This document shows positions 1 through 8,807 of a stretch of 64,000 bases of DNA, in pieces; position 1 is the first letter of the stretch; every line of letters starts with the position of its first letter. The notes below the pieces were generated by a model that saw nothing but the letters and a program-made list of their open reading frames with translations, did no database searches and was not told the origin of the DNA. A program made the translations under genes and the position numbers. The stretch is from Bacillota bacterium (GTDB lineage Bacteria; Bacillota; SHA-98; Ch115; JABLXJ01): contig JABLXJ010000001.1 of assembly GCA_013178125.1 (NCBI GenBank), forward strand, positions 186,001 to 250,000. The letters are read 5' to 3'.

Positions 1-1
1 C

Positions 2-1192
2 GTTTACAAATCAATGGAGATCCTGCCCATTGGGCCTGTGGTCATCATAGATACAGCCGGGATAGACGATACAGGCGAGCTGGGGGAGCTCCGCATCAGG
101 AAGACTCTCGATGTATTCAAGAAGGCTGACCTCGCGCTCCTGGTCGTGGATCCCGGACAGGGCTCCGGAGCCGACGGCGAGGACCGTTATGGCTACGAGC
201 GGGAGGTGGTGGCACGCGCCCGCAACGAGAACGTAAACGTGATCGGGGTTATTAACAAGGCCGACCTTTACGCGGGCCAGGACCTTGATGTCAGTGCGTG
301 GTCCGGGGGGCTCGGCATCCCGTGCGTGGCTGTAAGCGCCCTGAAGCGGCAAGGTATTGAGGAGCTCAAACGCCTGATCGTGCAGTTCGCGCCTAAAGAC
401 TGGACGGCTCCGACGATCGTCGGGGATTTAATCGCGCCGGGCGATCTTGTTATCCTGGTCATCCCCATTGACAAGGCGGCGCCCAGGGGGAGGTTGATCC
501 TGCCTCAGCAGCAGGTCATCCGCGATGTCCTCGAGAGCGATGCCGTGGCCGTGATGGTCAAGGAACGCGAGCTAAGGCATGTTATGGAGAATCTTGCCGG
601 TAAGCCGCGGCTCGTCATAACAGACTCCTCCGTGTTTATGAAGGCCGCCGCGGATACGCCGCAGGACGTGCTATTTACGTCGTTCTCCATTCTCTTTGCG
701 CGTTTCAAGGGCGATCTCGTGGCCCTGGCTGCGGGCATAAGAGCGGTGGACGACCTCAAGCCCGGCGACAGGGTCCTGATCGCCGAGGCGTGCACGCATC
801 ACGCAGTGGAGGATGACATCGGGAGGGTCAAGATACCCAGGTGGCTCCGCCAGGCAGCTGGCGGGGATATAACCTTCGATGTCGTGAGTGGGGGGGATAT
901 GCTACCTGAGAACCTGAATGATTACAAGCTGGTCGTTCACTGCGGGGCTTGCATGCTCAACCGCAGGGAGATGCTTTCCCGGATTATGCAGGCCCAGGGG
1001 GCGGGCGTGCCGATAGTCAATTACGGAGTCTTAATGGCCCATATCCACGGCGTGCTCAGGCGGGCCCTCTCGCCTTTCCCCGCGGCCCTGGCCGCGCTGG
1101 GGACTGGGGGGGAGGAGGATGAGGCAGCGGAGCTTGAACTTCTCAAAAAGATGCCCCTCGTAAGCCAGATTGCCGGTAAGATCAAAATTTGA
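2..1192 (+). CDS. hydF: [FeFe]-hydrogenase maturation GTPase HydF (5' truncated by window edge)
   Basis: HydF is the GTPase scaffold on which the 2Fe subcluster of [FeFe]-hydrogenase is assembled before transfer to HydA. The reading frame is open from base 2, so the gene begins upstream; the P-loop and roughly the first 40-50 residues are missing. Visible are the G3 motif DTAG, the G4-like motif NKAD, and the iron-sulfur site typical of HydF: CTHH near position 790 followed about 50 residues later by HCGAC near position 940. These His/Cys residues bind the [4Fe-4S] cluster in the family. A structural hydrogenase operon lies about 43 kb downstream in the same window and is the obvious client. 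Identity is firm; only the N-terminus is unknown. Confidence 0.95.
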   Translation, partial: VYKSMEILPIGPVVIIDTAGIDDTGELGELRIRKTLDVFKKADLALLVVDPGQGSGADGEDRYGYEREVVARARNENVNVIGVINKADLYAGQDLDVSAWSGGLGIPCVAVSALKRQGIEELKRLIVQFAPKDWTAPTIVGDLIAPGDLVILVIPIDKAAPRGRLILPQQQVIRDVLESDAVAVMVKERELRHVMENLAGKPRLVITDSSVFMKAAADTPQDVLFTSFSILFARFKGDLVALAAGIRAVDDLKPGDRVLIAEACTHHAVEDDIGRVKIPRWLRQAAGGDITFDVVSGGDMLPENLNDYKLVVHCGACMLNRREMLSRIMQAQGAGVPIVNYGVLMAHIHGVLRRALSPFPAALAALGTGGEEDEAAELELLKKMPLVSQIAGKIKI

Positions 1193-1419
1193 TTACGTAT
1201 ATGCGAGATGGAGCAGGAACGTTGCGCGATATATAGAAATAGTATATGAATGATAATGATAGATGAGGTTGGGTCTTGCATATGCGGAGAAGAGGCTTTT
1301 TGCTTCCGTGATCCGCTGTGGTGAAGAGAGCGATATAAGATACGCCGCAGCGGATTTCCTTACCTGTCACCCGGAGGGGTGCCACCCAGAGGCGCGGAAG
1401 CACGGGGGGGAGCCGGAAG

Positions 1420-1602
1420 ATGCAAAAGAAGTGTGAAATTTGCGGTAAAACTATCCCTGAGGAGCGACTCCGGATCCTGCCAGAGACCAAACGATGTGTT
1501 GAATGCGCCGAGAAAAACGGACCGGATGTCCATGCCAAGCGCAGGGACGTCGGCATGGATATCGATACTTACAAGGACTTGCTTGGCGCAATTCGAAGCT
1601 GA
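1420..1602 (+). CDS. Small DksA/TraR-type zinc-finger protein
   Basis: A 60-residue protein starting at an ATG after a purine-rich stretch (gggggagccggaag). It has a four-cysteine zinc finger, CEIC at residues 5-8 and CVEC at 26-29, spaced as in the C-terminal finger of DksA/TraR proteins. It lacks the long coiled coil of DksA, so it is essentially a stand-alone finger. Small DksA-like proteins of this kind are common in Bacillota and mostly uncharacterised; a role near RNA polymerase is possible but not shown by the sequence. The gene is followed closely by another zinc-ribbon gene. Confidence 0.7.
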   Translation: MQKKCEICGKTIPEERLRILPETKRCVECAEKNGPDVHAKRRDVGMDIDTYKDLLGAIRS

Positions 1603-1650
1603 CCGGTTGAAACTCAGGGTTCTTGAGCTTTAGACCAGGGGAAGGTTTTG

Positions 1651-2379
1651 ATGAGTGATATGGATGGAGAACTGGGCCGGCTTCTCAAACTCCAGGAGCT
1701 GGACAAACGCAGGATGGAGCTTAACCGTAGGCTGAATTCCCTGCCCGTAGCTGAGCAAGTGCGTGAAATCGCCGGGATCGTTTCTGGCGAGGAAGCTATT
1801 ATTCGCGAGATGACAGGCGAGCTTGCGGCCATGAAGAAGGCCCAGAAAGAGAAGGAATGGGAGCTTGCGGAGATCACAAGGAATCAAGATGTGATCCGCA
1901 AGAAATTATATGGAGGAGAGGTAACCAACCCGAGGGAGATCGGGGGGCTGGAGGCAAAGCTGGGGAACATAGAAGCAAACAAGAGGAAGTTGGAGGACGA
2001 TCTTATCGGGTCGATGGAACGTATAGAAGCGGCGCAAGGGATGCTGGAGCGTAAGAGCGAGGGGCTTATTGAGAGGAAACGCCTGCTTGAAAGCCTGGAG
2101 AGCGATATGCGGGTCCAAGAGGAGAGAATAAAGGATGAGCTTGCCATACTGGCGGCGGAGCGTGAGACGATCGCCTGCGAGGTGGCGGGCAGCCTGCTTG
2201 AACTGTATGAACAGCTCGCGAGGAGCAAAGGAGGGGTTGCAGTCGCTAGAGTCCGGGGTGATATCTGCGGCGGTTGCCATATCGCCCTCCCAACATTTAT
2301 TATAGCGCAGTTGAAGGCGGGCGACCGTATTGTAAGATGCGAGAATTGCGGCCGCATCCTGGTCAGGCAGTGGGCTTAG
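1651..2379 (+). CDS. Coiled-coil protein with C-terminal zinc ribbon (COG1579 family)
   Basis: A protein of about 242 residues, largely one long charged alpha-helical coiled coil (residues about 10-190, rich in Glu, Lys, Arg and Leu), ending in a zinc ribbon with CGGCH and CENCG pairs. This architecture matches the conserved COG1579 zinc-ribbon family. The exact role is not settled. I chose the ATG at 1651 because an AGGGGAAGG Shine-Dalgarno lies about 6 bases upstream; a TTG directly before it at 1648 is in frame. RNase H follows 25 bases downstream, as is often seen for this family, so the two are probably co-transcribed. Confidence 0.8.
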   Translation: MSDMDGELGRLLKLQELDKRRMELNRRLNSLPVAEQVREIAGIVSGEEAIIREMTGELAAMKKAQKEKEWELAEITRNQDVIRKKLYGGEVTNPREIGGLEAKLGNIEANKRKLEDDLIGSMERIEAAQGMLERKSEGLIERKRLLESLESDMRVQEERIKDELAILAAERETIACEVAGSLLELYEQLARSKGGVAVARVRGDICGGCHIALPTFIIAQLKAGDRIVRCENCGRILVRQWA

Positions 2380-2404
2380 TAGATTATTAGCAGATTGGCG
2401 GACT

Positions 2405-2824
2405 ATGATGGAAGAAATCATAATTCACACGGATGGCGCATCCCGGAGCAACCCGGGGCCTGCGGGGATCGGCGTCGCTATATTCGATAGCGATTACAAC
2501 CTGTTGGCCGAGATATACGAGGCCATAGGCGAGACAACAAATAATATAGCGGAGTATACGGCCCTCATAAGGGGTCTGGAGGAGGGGCTCAAGCTCTCAG
2601 CCAGGCGGGTCACGGTATATACCGACAGCGAGCTTATGGCAAGGCAGGTAAGGGGCGAGTACAGGGTCAAGAGCCAGGGGCTGCTCCCCCTGTTGGGGAA
2701 GGTTCGCACGCTGATGGGGCGCTTCGAGTCTTGCCAGGTCCACCATGTGCCGCGCGAGAGGAACAAGGTGGCCGACCGCCTTGCAAATAAGGCCCTTGAC
2801 GAGGCTTTGAAGACTCAGACTTGA
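2405..2824 (+). CDS. Ribonuclease HI-family protein
   Basis: A 139-residue RNase H-fold protein, expected to cut RNA in RNA-DNA hybrids. Catalytic carboxylates are recognisable: the first strand IIIHTDGASRSNPGPAG carries the first Asp; NIAEYTALI carries the conserved Glu of the second motif; VTVYTDSELM carries the next Asp; RERNKVADRLANKA carries the last Asp. The short form without a basic protrusion resembles the YpeP/RnhA-like branch of Bacillota rather than E. coli RnhA. It follows the zinc-ribbon gene by 25 bases and is followed by an intrinsic terminator, so it closes this short operon. Confidence 0.88.
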   Translation: MMEEIIIHTDGASRSNPGPAGIGVAIFDSDYNLLAEIYEAIGETTNNIAEYTALIRGLEEGLKLSARRVTVYTDSELMARQVRGEYRVKSQGLLPLLGKVRTLMGRFESCQVHHVPRERNKVADRLANKALDEALKTQT

Positions 2825-2869
2825 TTTGGTGCCGCTCTGCCTGGTTTCTAGCGGTGGACCTTCTGCAGA

Positions 2870-2909
2870 CGCCTCCCGAGATTGAAATTTTTCCTCGGGA
2901 GGCGCTTTT
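2870..2909 (+). terminator. Rho-independent terminator after the RNase H gene
   Basis: An 11-bp perfect stem, 2870-2880 (CGCCTCCCGAG) pairing with 2894-2904, with a 13-base loop and then C followed by TTTT. It separates the zinc-ribbon/RNase H operon from the heptose genes. Confidence 0.88.
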
Positions 2910-3046
2910 ATATGTTGCGAGTCAGTCTTACACTAGTCTCCCTCATGTTACATAGCATATGGTAGCTGGTTATTGATGAACTCCAAGATTTATAGGCGGA
3001 TAGAAGCCATAATTTGGAAGTCACAATAATGAGGAAGTGATGACGA

Positions 3047-4108
3047 ATGATCATTAGAAGTAGAGCACCATTGCGGATAAGCTTTGCTGGCGGAGGCACC
3101 GATATTCCCCCCTATTCTGAAGAAAAAGGGGGCGCGGTCCTCAGCACGGCTATAGATAAATATGCCTACTGTACTTTGATTCCACGTTTAGACTCGGAGA
3201 TAATAATTAATTTGATTGGCCACGATGTAATTGTGAATCAGCAGTATAGCGAGGAGGCGATCTCAAACGGCGAGTTTGACCTTGCTAGATCCGTGGTCAA
3301 AAACTTCGCAGAGAAGGGCGGGATGAACCTCTACATACAAACAGACGTCCCGCTTGGCTCAGGTTTGGGCTGCTCCTCGAGCATAGTCGTGGCTTTGATC
3401 GGTGCGTTCATGTATTGGTTGGGAAAGAGGTTAACGGATTACGAAGTTGCCGAATTGGCGTATCACATAGAAAGAGAACAACTTGGGATCAAGGGAGGGA
3501 AGCAGGATCACTACGCAGCGACATTCGGTGGTTTTAACTTTATAGAATTCTCTCGGGAGAAAACGGTAGTGAACCCCCTGCGCATTCCCGATCATATCCT
3601 CGATGAGCTGAGATACCATTTGCTGCTTTGTTATGTAGGCAGTAGACCTTTCCTGACAAACATTATCCAAAACCAGGTCGATAACTATGTTCATGGGAAA
3701 GAAGATGTTGTTTGTGCTCTTGCCTCATTGAGAATGCTGACAATCCTGATGAAAGACGCATTACTGCGCGGCAGATTGAAGGATTTTGGTGAACTCCTGA
3801 GCGATGCATGGGAGAGTAAAAAGAGACTGGCGGATGGAATATCTAACGACCACATCGATCAGCTATATAATGCAGCTAGACAGAATGGGGCAATTGGCGG
3901 CAAGATCCTGGGTGCCGGAGGAGGAGGCTACCTTCTACTCTACTGCCCATTCGACAGGAAACATCTTGTTGCCAAAGTCGTCAGGAGCCTTGGGGGACAG
4001 ATCGTTCATTTCGGATTTGAACCCGGTGGGCTGCGCACCTGGGAAACGGGCGAGGACGTACCAACCTTCCGTCCGGGTGAAGTATCTTCGGATATGGGAG
4101 GTGACTAA
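3047..4108 (+). CDS. hddA: D-glycero-D-manno-heptose 7-phosphate kinase (GHMP family)
   Basis: A 353-residue GHMP kinase. The N-terminus has the family opening RAPLRISFAGGGTDIPPY, the ATP-binding loop PLGSGLGCSSS lies near residue 105, and the third GHMP motif GAGGGGYLLL near the C-terminus. This pattern is shared by HddA and by L-fucose kinase-like enzymes. The next two genes, gmhA and gmhB, supply the substrate and the following step of the GDP-D-glycero-D-manno-heptose route, which supports HddA. That route builds heptose for S-layer glycans in Gram-positive bacteria. An AGGAAGTGA ribosome site precedes the ATG. No HddC nucleotidyltransferase is visible in the window. Confidence 0.87.
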   Translation: MIIRSRAPLRISFAGGGTDIPPYSEEKGGAVLSTAIDKYAYCTLIPRLDSEIIINLIGHDVIVNQQYSEEAISNGEFDLARSVVKNFAEKGGMNLYIQTDVPLGSGLGCSSSIVVALIGAFMYWLGKRLTDYEVAELAYHIEREQLGIKGGKQDHYAATFGGFNFIEFSREKTVVNPLRIPDHILDELRYHLLLCYVGSRPFLTNIIQNQVDNYVHGKEDVVCALASLRMLTILMKDALLRGRLKDFGELLSDAWESKKRLADGISNDHIDQLYNAARQNGAIGGKILGAGGGGYLLLYCPFDRKHLVAKVVRSLGGQIVHFGFEPGGLRTWETGEDVPTFRPGEVSSDMGGD

Positions 4109-4109
4109 T

Positions 4110-4709
4110 ATGGGCAGGTTCGCGGATATCGTAAAAGCGGAATTGCTGGAAAGTTCGAAAGTAAAATTTAGAGTACAGGAAGAATGTGCAGATGTTATAG
4201 ATGCGATCATAGAAAAGCTGATACGGACTTACAAGGACGGTGGGAAGGTGCTCATCTGCGGGAACGGAGGAAGTGCCGCTGATGCTCAGCATATCGCCGG
4301 GGAACTCGTAGGCCGATTCAAGTTTGAAAGAGCGGGCCTCCCAGCGATAGCGCTTACCGCCAATGATTGCATCATAACAGCGATAGCCAATGACTACGGC
4401 TATGACCGGGTCTTCTCAAGACAGGTTGAGGCATTGGCGCTTCCCGGCGATACCCTTATCGGGTTGAGCACATCCGGAAACTCGTCAAACATCGTGCAGG
4501 CCTTCTATGTGGCGAGGAAGAAGGGAGTCTTCACTATATGTTTTACGGGAGGGACGGGGGGAGAGATCGCCAAAATTGCAGATTTGGCCTTAATCATCCC
4601 GTCCACAGATACACCTTATATCCAGGAAGCGCATCTTGCGATTGGGCATATCATCTGCTCCGTCGTGGAGAGAGAGCTCCAGGCAGGATGGGGGTCAAAT
4701 GATGGGTAA
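4110..4709 (+). CDS. gmhA: Phosphoheptose isomerase GmhA
   Basis: GmhA converts sedoheptulose 7-phosphate to D-glycero-D-manno-heptose 7-phosphate, the entry into heptose synthesis. The 199-residue protein is a SIS-domain isomerase with the signature GNGGSAADAQHIAGELVGRFK split around residue 52-70 and LSTSGNSSN near 118. The frame is open far upstream inside hddA, but the ATG at 4110 is chosen because it follows GGGAGGTGA at ideal distance and yields the normal family length. It starts one base after the hddA stop and overlaps gmhB by 11 bases, indicating translational coupling. Confidence 0.93.
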   Translation: MGRFADIVKAELLESSKVKFRVQEECADVIDAIIEKLIRTYKDGGKVLICGNGGSAADAQHIAGELVGRFKFERAGLPAIALTANDCIITAIANDYGYDRVFSRQVEALALPGDTLIGLSTSGNSSNIVQAFYVARKKGVFTICFTGGTGGEIAKIADLALIIPSTDTPYIQEAHLAIGHIICSVVERELQAGWGSNDG

Positions 4710-5799
4710 TAGGGCAGTCTTCCTGGACAGAGATGGGACTATCAACGTTGAAGCAAATTATCTGAGAAACCCTGATGATCTCCAGCTGCTGCCCGGGGTG
4801 GCCGATGGCATCAAACTGCTGAAGGATGGCGGCTTCATGGTAATTGTGATTACTAACCAATCTGCGGTCGCCCGTGGGTTCTGTAGCGAGAAAACGCTTG
4901 AAGACATAAACTGGAAGCTTCAAAGTAAATTGATGGAATTAGATGCTTGCATTGATCGCATATATTATTGCCCACATCATCCAACAGTGGGACCGCCAGA
5001 ATATCAAAAAAATTGTAGTTGCCGTAAACCGAAACCTGGGATGCTCATCCGGGCGAGCACCGAGTGCGATATAGACCTGAGCGCATCATATCTGGTAGGA
5101 GATAAGCTCATAGATATTGAGGCTGGAAGGAATGCTGGATGTCGATCAATCCTGGTCCTAACAGGCTACGGGAAGGAAGAGATGGCCCGGCTAGACGCCT
5201 CGAAGGAGGTAAGGCCGGACTATATCGCTCAATCACTGCTTCAAGCGGCTAAATGGATTCTGAGACAGGAAGAGGAGGCGCGAAATCCGCACTCATTCAA
5301 GACTCCAAGCGACACGGGGGTGTTCAAGTTGATAAGACTCAATCTCGGTTGCGGTGGAGACTACCGAGAGGACTATGTGAATATAGATATACGAACGACC
5401 GTAAAGACCGATATCTGTTGTTCGGTAGATAAGTTGCCGTTTCCAGATAACTATGCAGACTACATCCTTGCCAAGGATATCTTGGAGCATTTTGGTAGAC
5501 TTGAAGTTGAAAGCGTGCTGCGCGAATGGGTTAGGGTGCTGAAAGAGCAGTGCGAAATTGAGGTCATCACCCCCAATCTGGAAGCCATCTGCTCCGGATA
5601 CCTCCGGGGTGATTTTGATACTGATCGTCTGGTGCAGCTCCTCTACGGGCACCAGGACTACCCCGAAAACACGCACAGGGCCGGCTTCGATTTGAGATCC
5701 ATGGCTGCCCTTATGGAAAGATGCGGTCTGGAGGTTTTGGATGTGCATTCGGATGGGGGGAGCAACCTCATCGCAAAGGGGAGAAAGCCTTCGAAATGA
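4699..5799 (+). CDS. gmhB: GmhB heptose bisphosphatase fused to a SAM methyltransferase domain
   Basis: The N-terminal half (residues about 1-190) is D-glycero-D-manno-heptose 1,7-bisphosphate 7-phosphatase: a HAD phosphatase with the nucleophile motif FLDRDGTIN, ITNQS, the CPHHP...CSCRKPKPGM zinc loop, and GDKLIDIEAGRNAG. After a linker (about 195-210) comes a class I methyltransferase of the methyltransf-11 type with LNLGCGGDYREDYVNID near residue 213 and an acidic ILEHFGR stretch. GmhB proteins are usually about 180-190 residues, so the 366-residue length and second domain are unusual. The start is the ATG pair at 4699/4702. The methyltransferase may act on a glycan in the same pathway; this is inference. 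Confidence 0.88.
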   Translation: MMGNRAVFLDRDGTINVEANYLRNPDDLQLLPGVADGIKLLKDGGFMVIVITNQSAVARGFCSEKTLEDINWKLQSKLMELDACIDRIYYCPHHPTVGPPEYQKNCSCRKPKPGMLIRASTECDIDLSASYLVGDKLIDIEAGRNAGCRSILVLTGYGKEEMARLDASKEVRPDYIAQSLLQAAKWILRQEEEARNPHSFKTPSDTGVFKLIRLNLGCGGDYREDYVNIDIRTTVKTDICCSVDKLPFPDNYADYILAKDILEHFGRLEVESVLREWVRVLKEQCEIEVITPNLEAICSGYLRGDFDTDRLVQLLYGHQDYPENTHRAGFDLRSMAALMERCGLEVLDVHSDGGSNLIAKGRKPSK

Positions 5800-5828
5800 G
5801 GAGGCTCTCTCTCTCCTCTTTATAGTGA

Positions 5829-5872
5829 AGCCATGGTACCATGCTTTTATCGCCATGATACCATGGCTTTTA
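5829..5872 (+). terminator. Intrinsic terminator between convergent genes
   Basis: Fifteen-base arms, AGCCATGGTACCATG at 5829-5843 and its inverted copy with one mismatch at 5854-5868, enclose a 10-base loop and are followed by TTTTA. It lies just after the gmhB fusion and faces the convergent glycosyltransferase gene, so it likely ends the heptose transcript. Confidence 0.75.
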
Positions 5873-5905
5873 TCGTAGTAATATGGTTTTGGTAATATTG
5901 CTGCA

Positions 5906-6802
5906 CTACGAGGTGTAGCTCTGCCGGACAAAGTTCCAGAAATTCTGCGCTATCTTATGCCAGCTAAAATTTTCAACTACATATGCGATTTCATCCTGCA
6001 TTACCGGCCTATAATCTGAGCGGAAGATAGCGACAAGATCCTCCACCAGGTGATCGAAGGTTTCGGGTACAAAGATGGCAAGGTCCTTAAACCACCTGGT
6101 GTAATACGGGTTATCGAAGCAAATCGGCCGCGAGCCACAGAGAAGCCCCTCAAGCACGGGTAGTTCGAAGCCGCAGCTCCTGCGCAACCCGGAGACGTAT
6201 TTGCATGAGTTGTAGAGTTCCCTCAGTTTGTCGTCTGTAACGTTCTCGTATCTGATGTAGAACGCATCCTCAAATATATCTCCGCATTCCCTGGTGAGTG
6301 GGCAGCCTACGTGGACTACCTTGCCGCCCGATTGCTTCGCAGCGGTATAGATCTCCTGGAAGCCTTCTGACGCGGCTACCCATGCTGTGCTGATGATCGT
6401 ATTCGACCTTTCGACGGAGGGTTCCATGTAGAAAGTTTCGGGATTCACTCCTAGCGGCCCTAGAAGCAAATTACCCGCGAACCCCATCTCCGCGAGAGGA
6501 TGAAAGGAATATGTGCAGCAGGCATTCTTCACCATCTGGTAGTCGTAGGTTGATCTTATATTACCCAAATTCGAACCCGGTGTGATGCAATATAAAATGA
6601 CAACGTAGGGTTTACCCGCTTCGATCAGGTAGTCCACTAACCCGTCTCGGCCGATGAACTGCACTATGATAAGGTCCGCCTCTTTTATGTCATACCGCCC
6701 AACGAACTGAAAATCCTCCGGGGCGAAGCGCTTGAATTCCTTCTCGACCCGATGGATGCTAAAACCGAAAGTACGCGGGGTTTCGAAATGGACGCGAATC
6801 AT
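5906..6802 (-). CDS. Glycosyltransferase (GT4-like, divergent)
   Basis: A 298-residue protein with a C-terminal Rossmann half resembling GT4 glycosyltransferases: CGFELPVLEGLLCG aligns with the classical [14 protein letters not shown] block. The first Glu of the usual E-x7-E pair is replaced by Cys, so donor binding or activity may differ. The N-terminal half begins MIRVHFETPRTFGFSIHRVE and lacks features I can assign. The start at 6802 is supported by the upstream AGAGAGGGGGG ribosome site; the frame is open further upstream, but that part has no good initiation signal. It follows the pyruvyltransferase-like gene by 49 bases on the same strand and is probably co-transcribed. Confidence 0.7.
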   Translation of the reverse strand: MIRVHFETPRTFGFSIHRVEKEFKRFAPEDFQFVGRYDIKEADLIIVQFIGRDGLVDYLIEAGKPYVVILYCITPGSNLGNIRSTYDYQMVKNACCTYSFHPLAEMGFAGNLLLGPLGVNPETFYMEPSVERSNTIISTAWVAASEGFQEIYTAAKQSGGKVVHVGCPLTRECGDIFEDAFYIRYENVTDDKLRELYNSCKYVSGLRRSCGFELPVLEGLLCGSRPICFDNPYYTRWFKDLAIFVPETFDHLVEDLVAIFRSDYRPVMQDEIAYVVENFSWHKIAQNFWNFVRQSYTS

Positions 6803-6851
6803 TACGGCACCCCCCTCTCTTTGATGCACACACATCCAGCGGGATGAGGTC

Positions 6852-8519
6852 CTATCGCTTGGTGTAACATATCGTATGCAGACCATCGCGATCAAGCCTG
6901 TTCCGGTCGCCATATAGCCTTCTTGCTTTCTCTCTAATCTTCCTATCGAAACCATCATCTGCGTCAAAACCGTATTCGTTAAACCTCTCATCCCACCACT
7001 CCTTGGGGAACAGGGTGATGTGCGTCTGGTCAATGTCACCGTAGCCTTTCTTCAGCTGTCCAGGATAGCCGCATACCAGCGATATCCATAGCTTGGCTCC
7101 TGGCTTGCAGGTCCGCTTCAACTCATGTAATAATGAATCTAGCAACTCAACGGGCAGGTGTTCAAAGACCTGGACCGATATGACAAAGTCGAACTTATTG
7201 TCCTCGAACCTGCCCAAGTCGTGAATTGAGCCCAGGTATATCTCATTCAACCCGAACGTCTTTCTGCCGTAGTTTATGGCATATTCAGATAAATCTACTC
7301 CGTAAAAATCAATGCCACCCTTCCTCATTCGATCGGGAATGGCACCGAAACTGCACCCGAGATCGATCCCGCAGGTAAACCCCTCGCCCTCGAAGTAGTG
7401 GAATAACTCCTCTGCTAAGTCCTCTCCAAGGGGCAGGCCCTTATAGCCGGACTTACTGGCGCCCTTCCAATAGAATTCATCAAGATACTGCCTATGTTTC
7501 TCCACCACTTTTTCCCCATAAAGCTTCATTACCCTGTCCCTGAATGCTCTTATGAACCCCTTTTCTGCACCCTTTTTATCTAACTTGCTAGGCTGGAAGT
7601 CGTCTTCCGAGATGGCATCACGCTCTTCCAAATCCAAGTAGAATATGGAATCCACACCGAATTCCTTTAGGGCTAGGCTCCTCGAGTCAGTAGCGATGTT
7701 GAACACCCGGGCTCCGAATGACAGCGCCGGGATGCTTCCGTGAACCCTAAGGGAAATCAGTTTATCGACCCGGGAGTAGAACTCAAGGAGGGACCTGGGA
7801 TCATATATACATAGCAGATATTCGCTAGGGCCCAAATGGGCTAGAAACCACTCATATTCCTGAATTTGATGGGCGATGAAGAACGTCGGCTTATCCTCGT
7901 ATAGTTCTTTCTGCCATCTCACCAGCTTTTCCAGAAGCCATTCGTTGCCGGGGAGGAATCTAAGCGCGATTGCGTTCACCACCTTTGTCTTAGGCTCGAC
8001 ATGATGCCAATCCCCTGCCCAATATGACGAACATGGGAATATGTCGATCTTATCCATCCTTTGCCCTATCAGTTCCTTGGTGAGGCGGTCCCGGGCAATG
8101 ACATAGTCTAGCATAGACTCGTACTGGATTACTTGAGAGACTGCCGGGTTATCCTTACAGCCATCCAGGATCTGTTCGACATTCCATTCGCGAAACCCAC
8201 TCCCGGCCCAGAAATCTACCGTGACAATGCCCTTGTTCTTGGCGGCAATGACGTCTTCCCAGAAGAAATAGTCACAATAGGTCACAACTTCAAGCTCTCC
8301 CAACCTCGGCCTGCCCCCGATGACCAGATAGTCAGCCTCTTTCAGAGCTATGTTCCACACAGACTCATCGCGTGTAAATGCATTCACATCGTAGAATAGG
8401 GGGACGTTATACTCCGCTAGAGTTATCAAGTGCTTTATGCCATCCTTGGCGAAGATGTCCCCGGGATTGGGGTTCTGAGTGTTGGCATCTCCTATGATGA
8501 AGTATTTTCGAAGCTTCAT
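6852..8519 (-). CDS. Polysaccharide pyruvyltransferase-like domain fused to a SAM methyltransferase
   Basis: A 555-residue two-domain protein. Residues about 1-340 resemble the polysaccharide pyruvyltransferase (CsaB/WcaK) family: the opening FIIGDANTQNPNPGD, and LISLRVHGSIPALSFGARVF, which matches the conserved R-H-x-I-x-A region. Residues about 375-545 form a class I methyltransferase with CGIDLGCSFGAIPDRM and FDFVISVQVFEHL. Pyruvyltransferases add ketal-linked pyruvate to cell-wall or exopolysaccharide sugars, and methyltransferases can cap glycan chains. A single protein doing both would be a glycan-terminating enzyme; this is inference. The ATG at 8519 follows GAGGAGGC; upstream codons in frame lack support. 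Confidence 0.72.
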   Translation of the reverse strand: MKLRKYFIIGDANTQNPNPGDIFAKDGIKHLITLAEYNVPLFYDVNAFTRDESVWNIALKEADYLVIGGRPRLGELEVVTYCDYFFWEDVIAAKNKGIVTVDFWAGSGFREWNVEQILDGCKDNPAVSQVIQYESMLDYVIARDRLTKELIGQRMDKIDIFPCSSYWAGDWHHVEPKTKVVNAIALRFLPGNEWLLEKLVRWQKELYEDKPTFFIAHQIQEYEWFLAHLGPSEYLLCIYDPRSLLEFYSRVDKLISLRVHGSIPALSFGARVFNIATDSRSLALKEFGVDSIFYLDLEERDAISEDDFQPSKLDKKGAEKGFIRAFRDRVMKLYGEKVVEKHRQYLDEFYWKGASKSGYKGLPLGEDLAEELFHYFEGEGFTCGIDLGCSFGAIPDRMRKGGIDFYGVDLSEYAINYGRKTFGLNEIYLGSIHDLGRFEDNKFDFVISVQVFEHLPVELLDSLLHELKRTCKPGAKLWISLVCGYPGQLKKGYGDIDQTHITLFPKEWWDERFNEYGFDADDGFDRKIREKARRLYGDRNRLDRDGLHTICYTKR

Positions 8520-8632
8520 ACTCTGCCTCCTCTTCCTTTGCATCCTCTTCTGTCACGGCTAACATATTTTATGTAGATATATGGATTACTGTCATACCCT
8601 GGGCCAGAGTTTGTCAAACCCCTACCTTGCCA

Positions 8633-8675
8633 CCAACAGACGCTGAAAGGCCCCGCCAACAGAGGTTGAAAGGCC
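8633..8675. repeat. Two-copy imperfect tandem repeat
   Basis: A 20-base unit, CCAACAGACGCTGAAAGGCC at 8633-8652, recurs at 8656-8675 with two changes (period 23). It sits in the divergent promoter region between the methyltransferase fusion and the next glycosyltransferase. It could be a paired protein-binding site; nothing more is visible in this 288-base gap. Confidence 0.55.
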
Positions 8676-8807
8676 GATTCTGCCCCTTCTCGCATAAGAT
8701 ATAGCGGCGATCCATGAGGATTTGCCAGCCCGGGGAGGTCAAAATCTGTCAAAACCTCATCCGTAATTGGAGATAGCATCAGAATACAGAAAGGGCAGGG
8801 AGATGAG

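Noticed and set aside
1240-1262. Possible Fur-box-like sequence AATGATAATGATAGATG after hydF
   Set aside because: Only one half matches the Fur consensus and no iron gene follows.
3804-4109. Upstream extension of the gmhA frame inside hddA
   Set aside because: The ATG at 4110 has an ideal ribosome site and gives the normal GmhA length; the extension is an out-of-frame reading of hddA.
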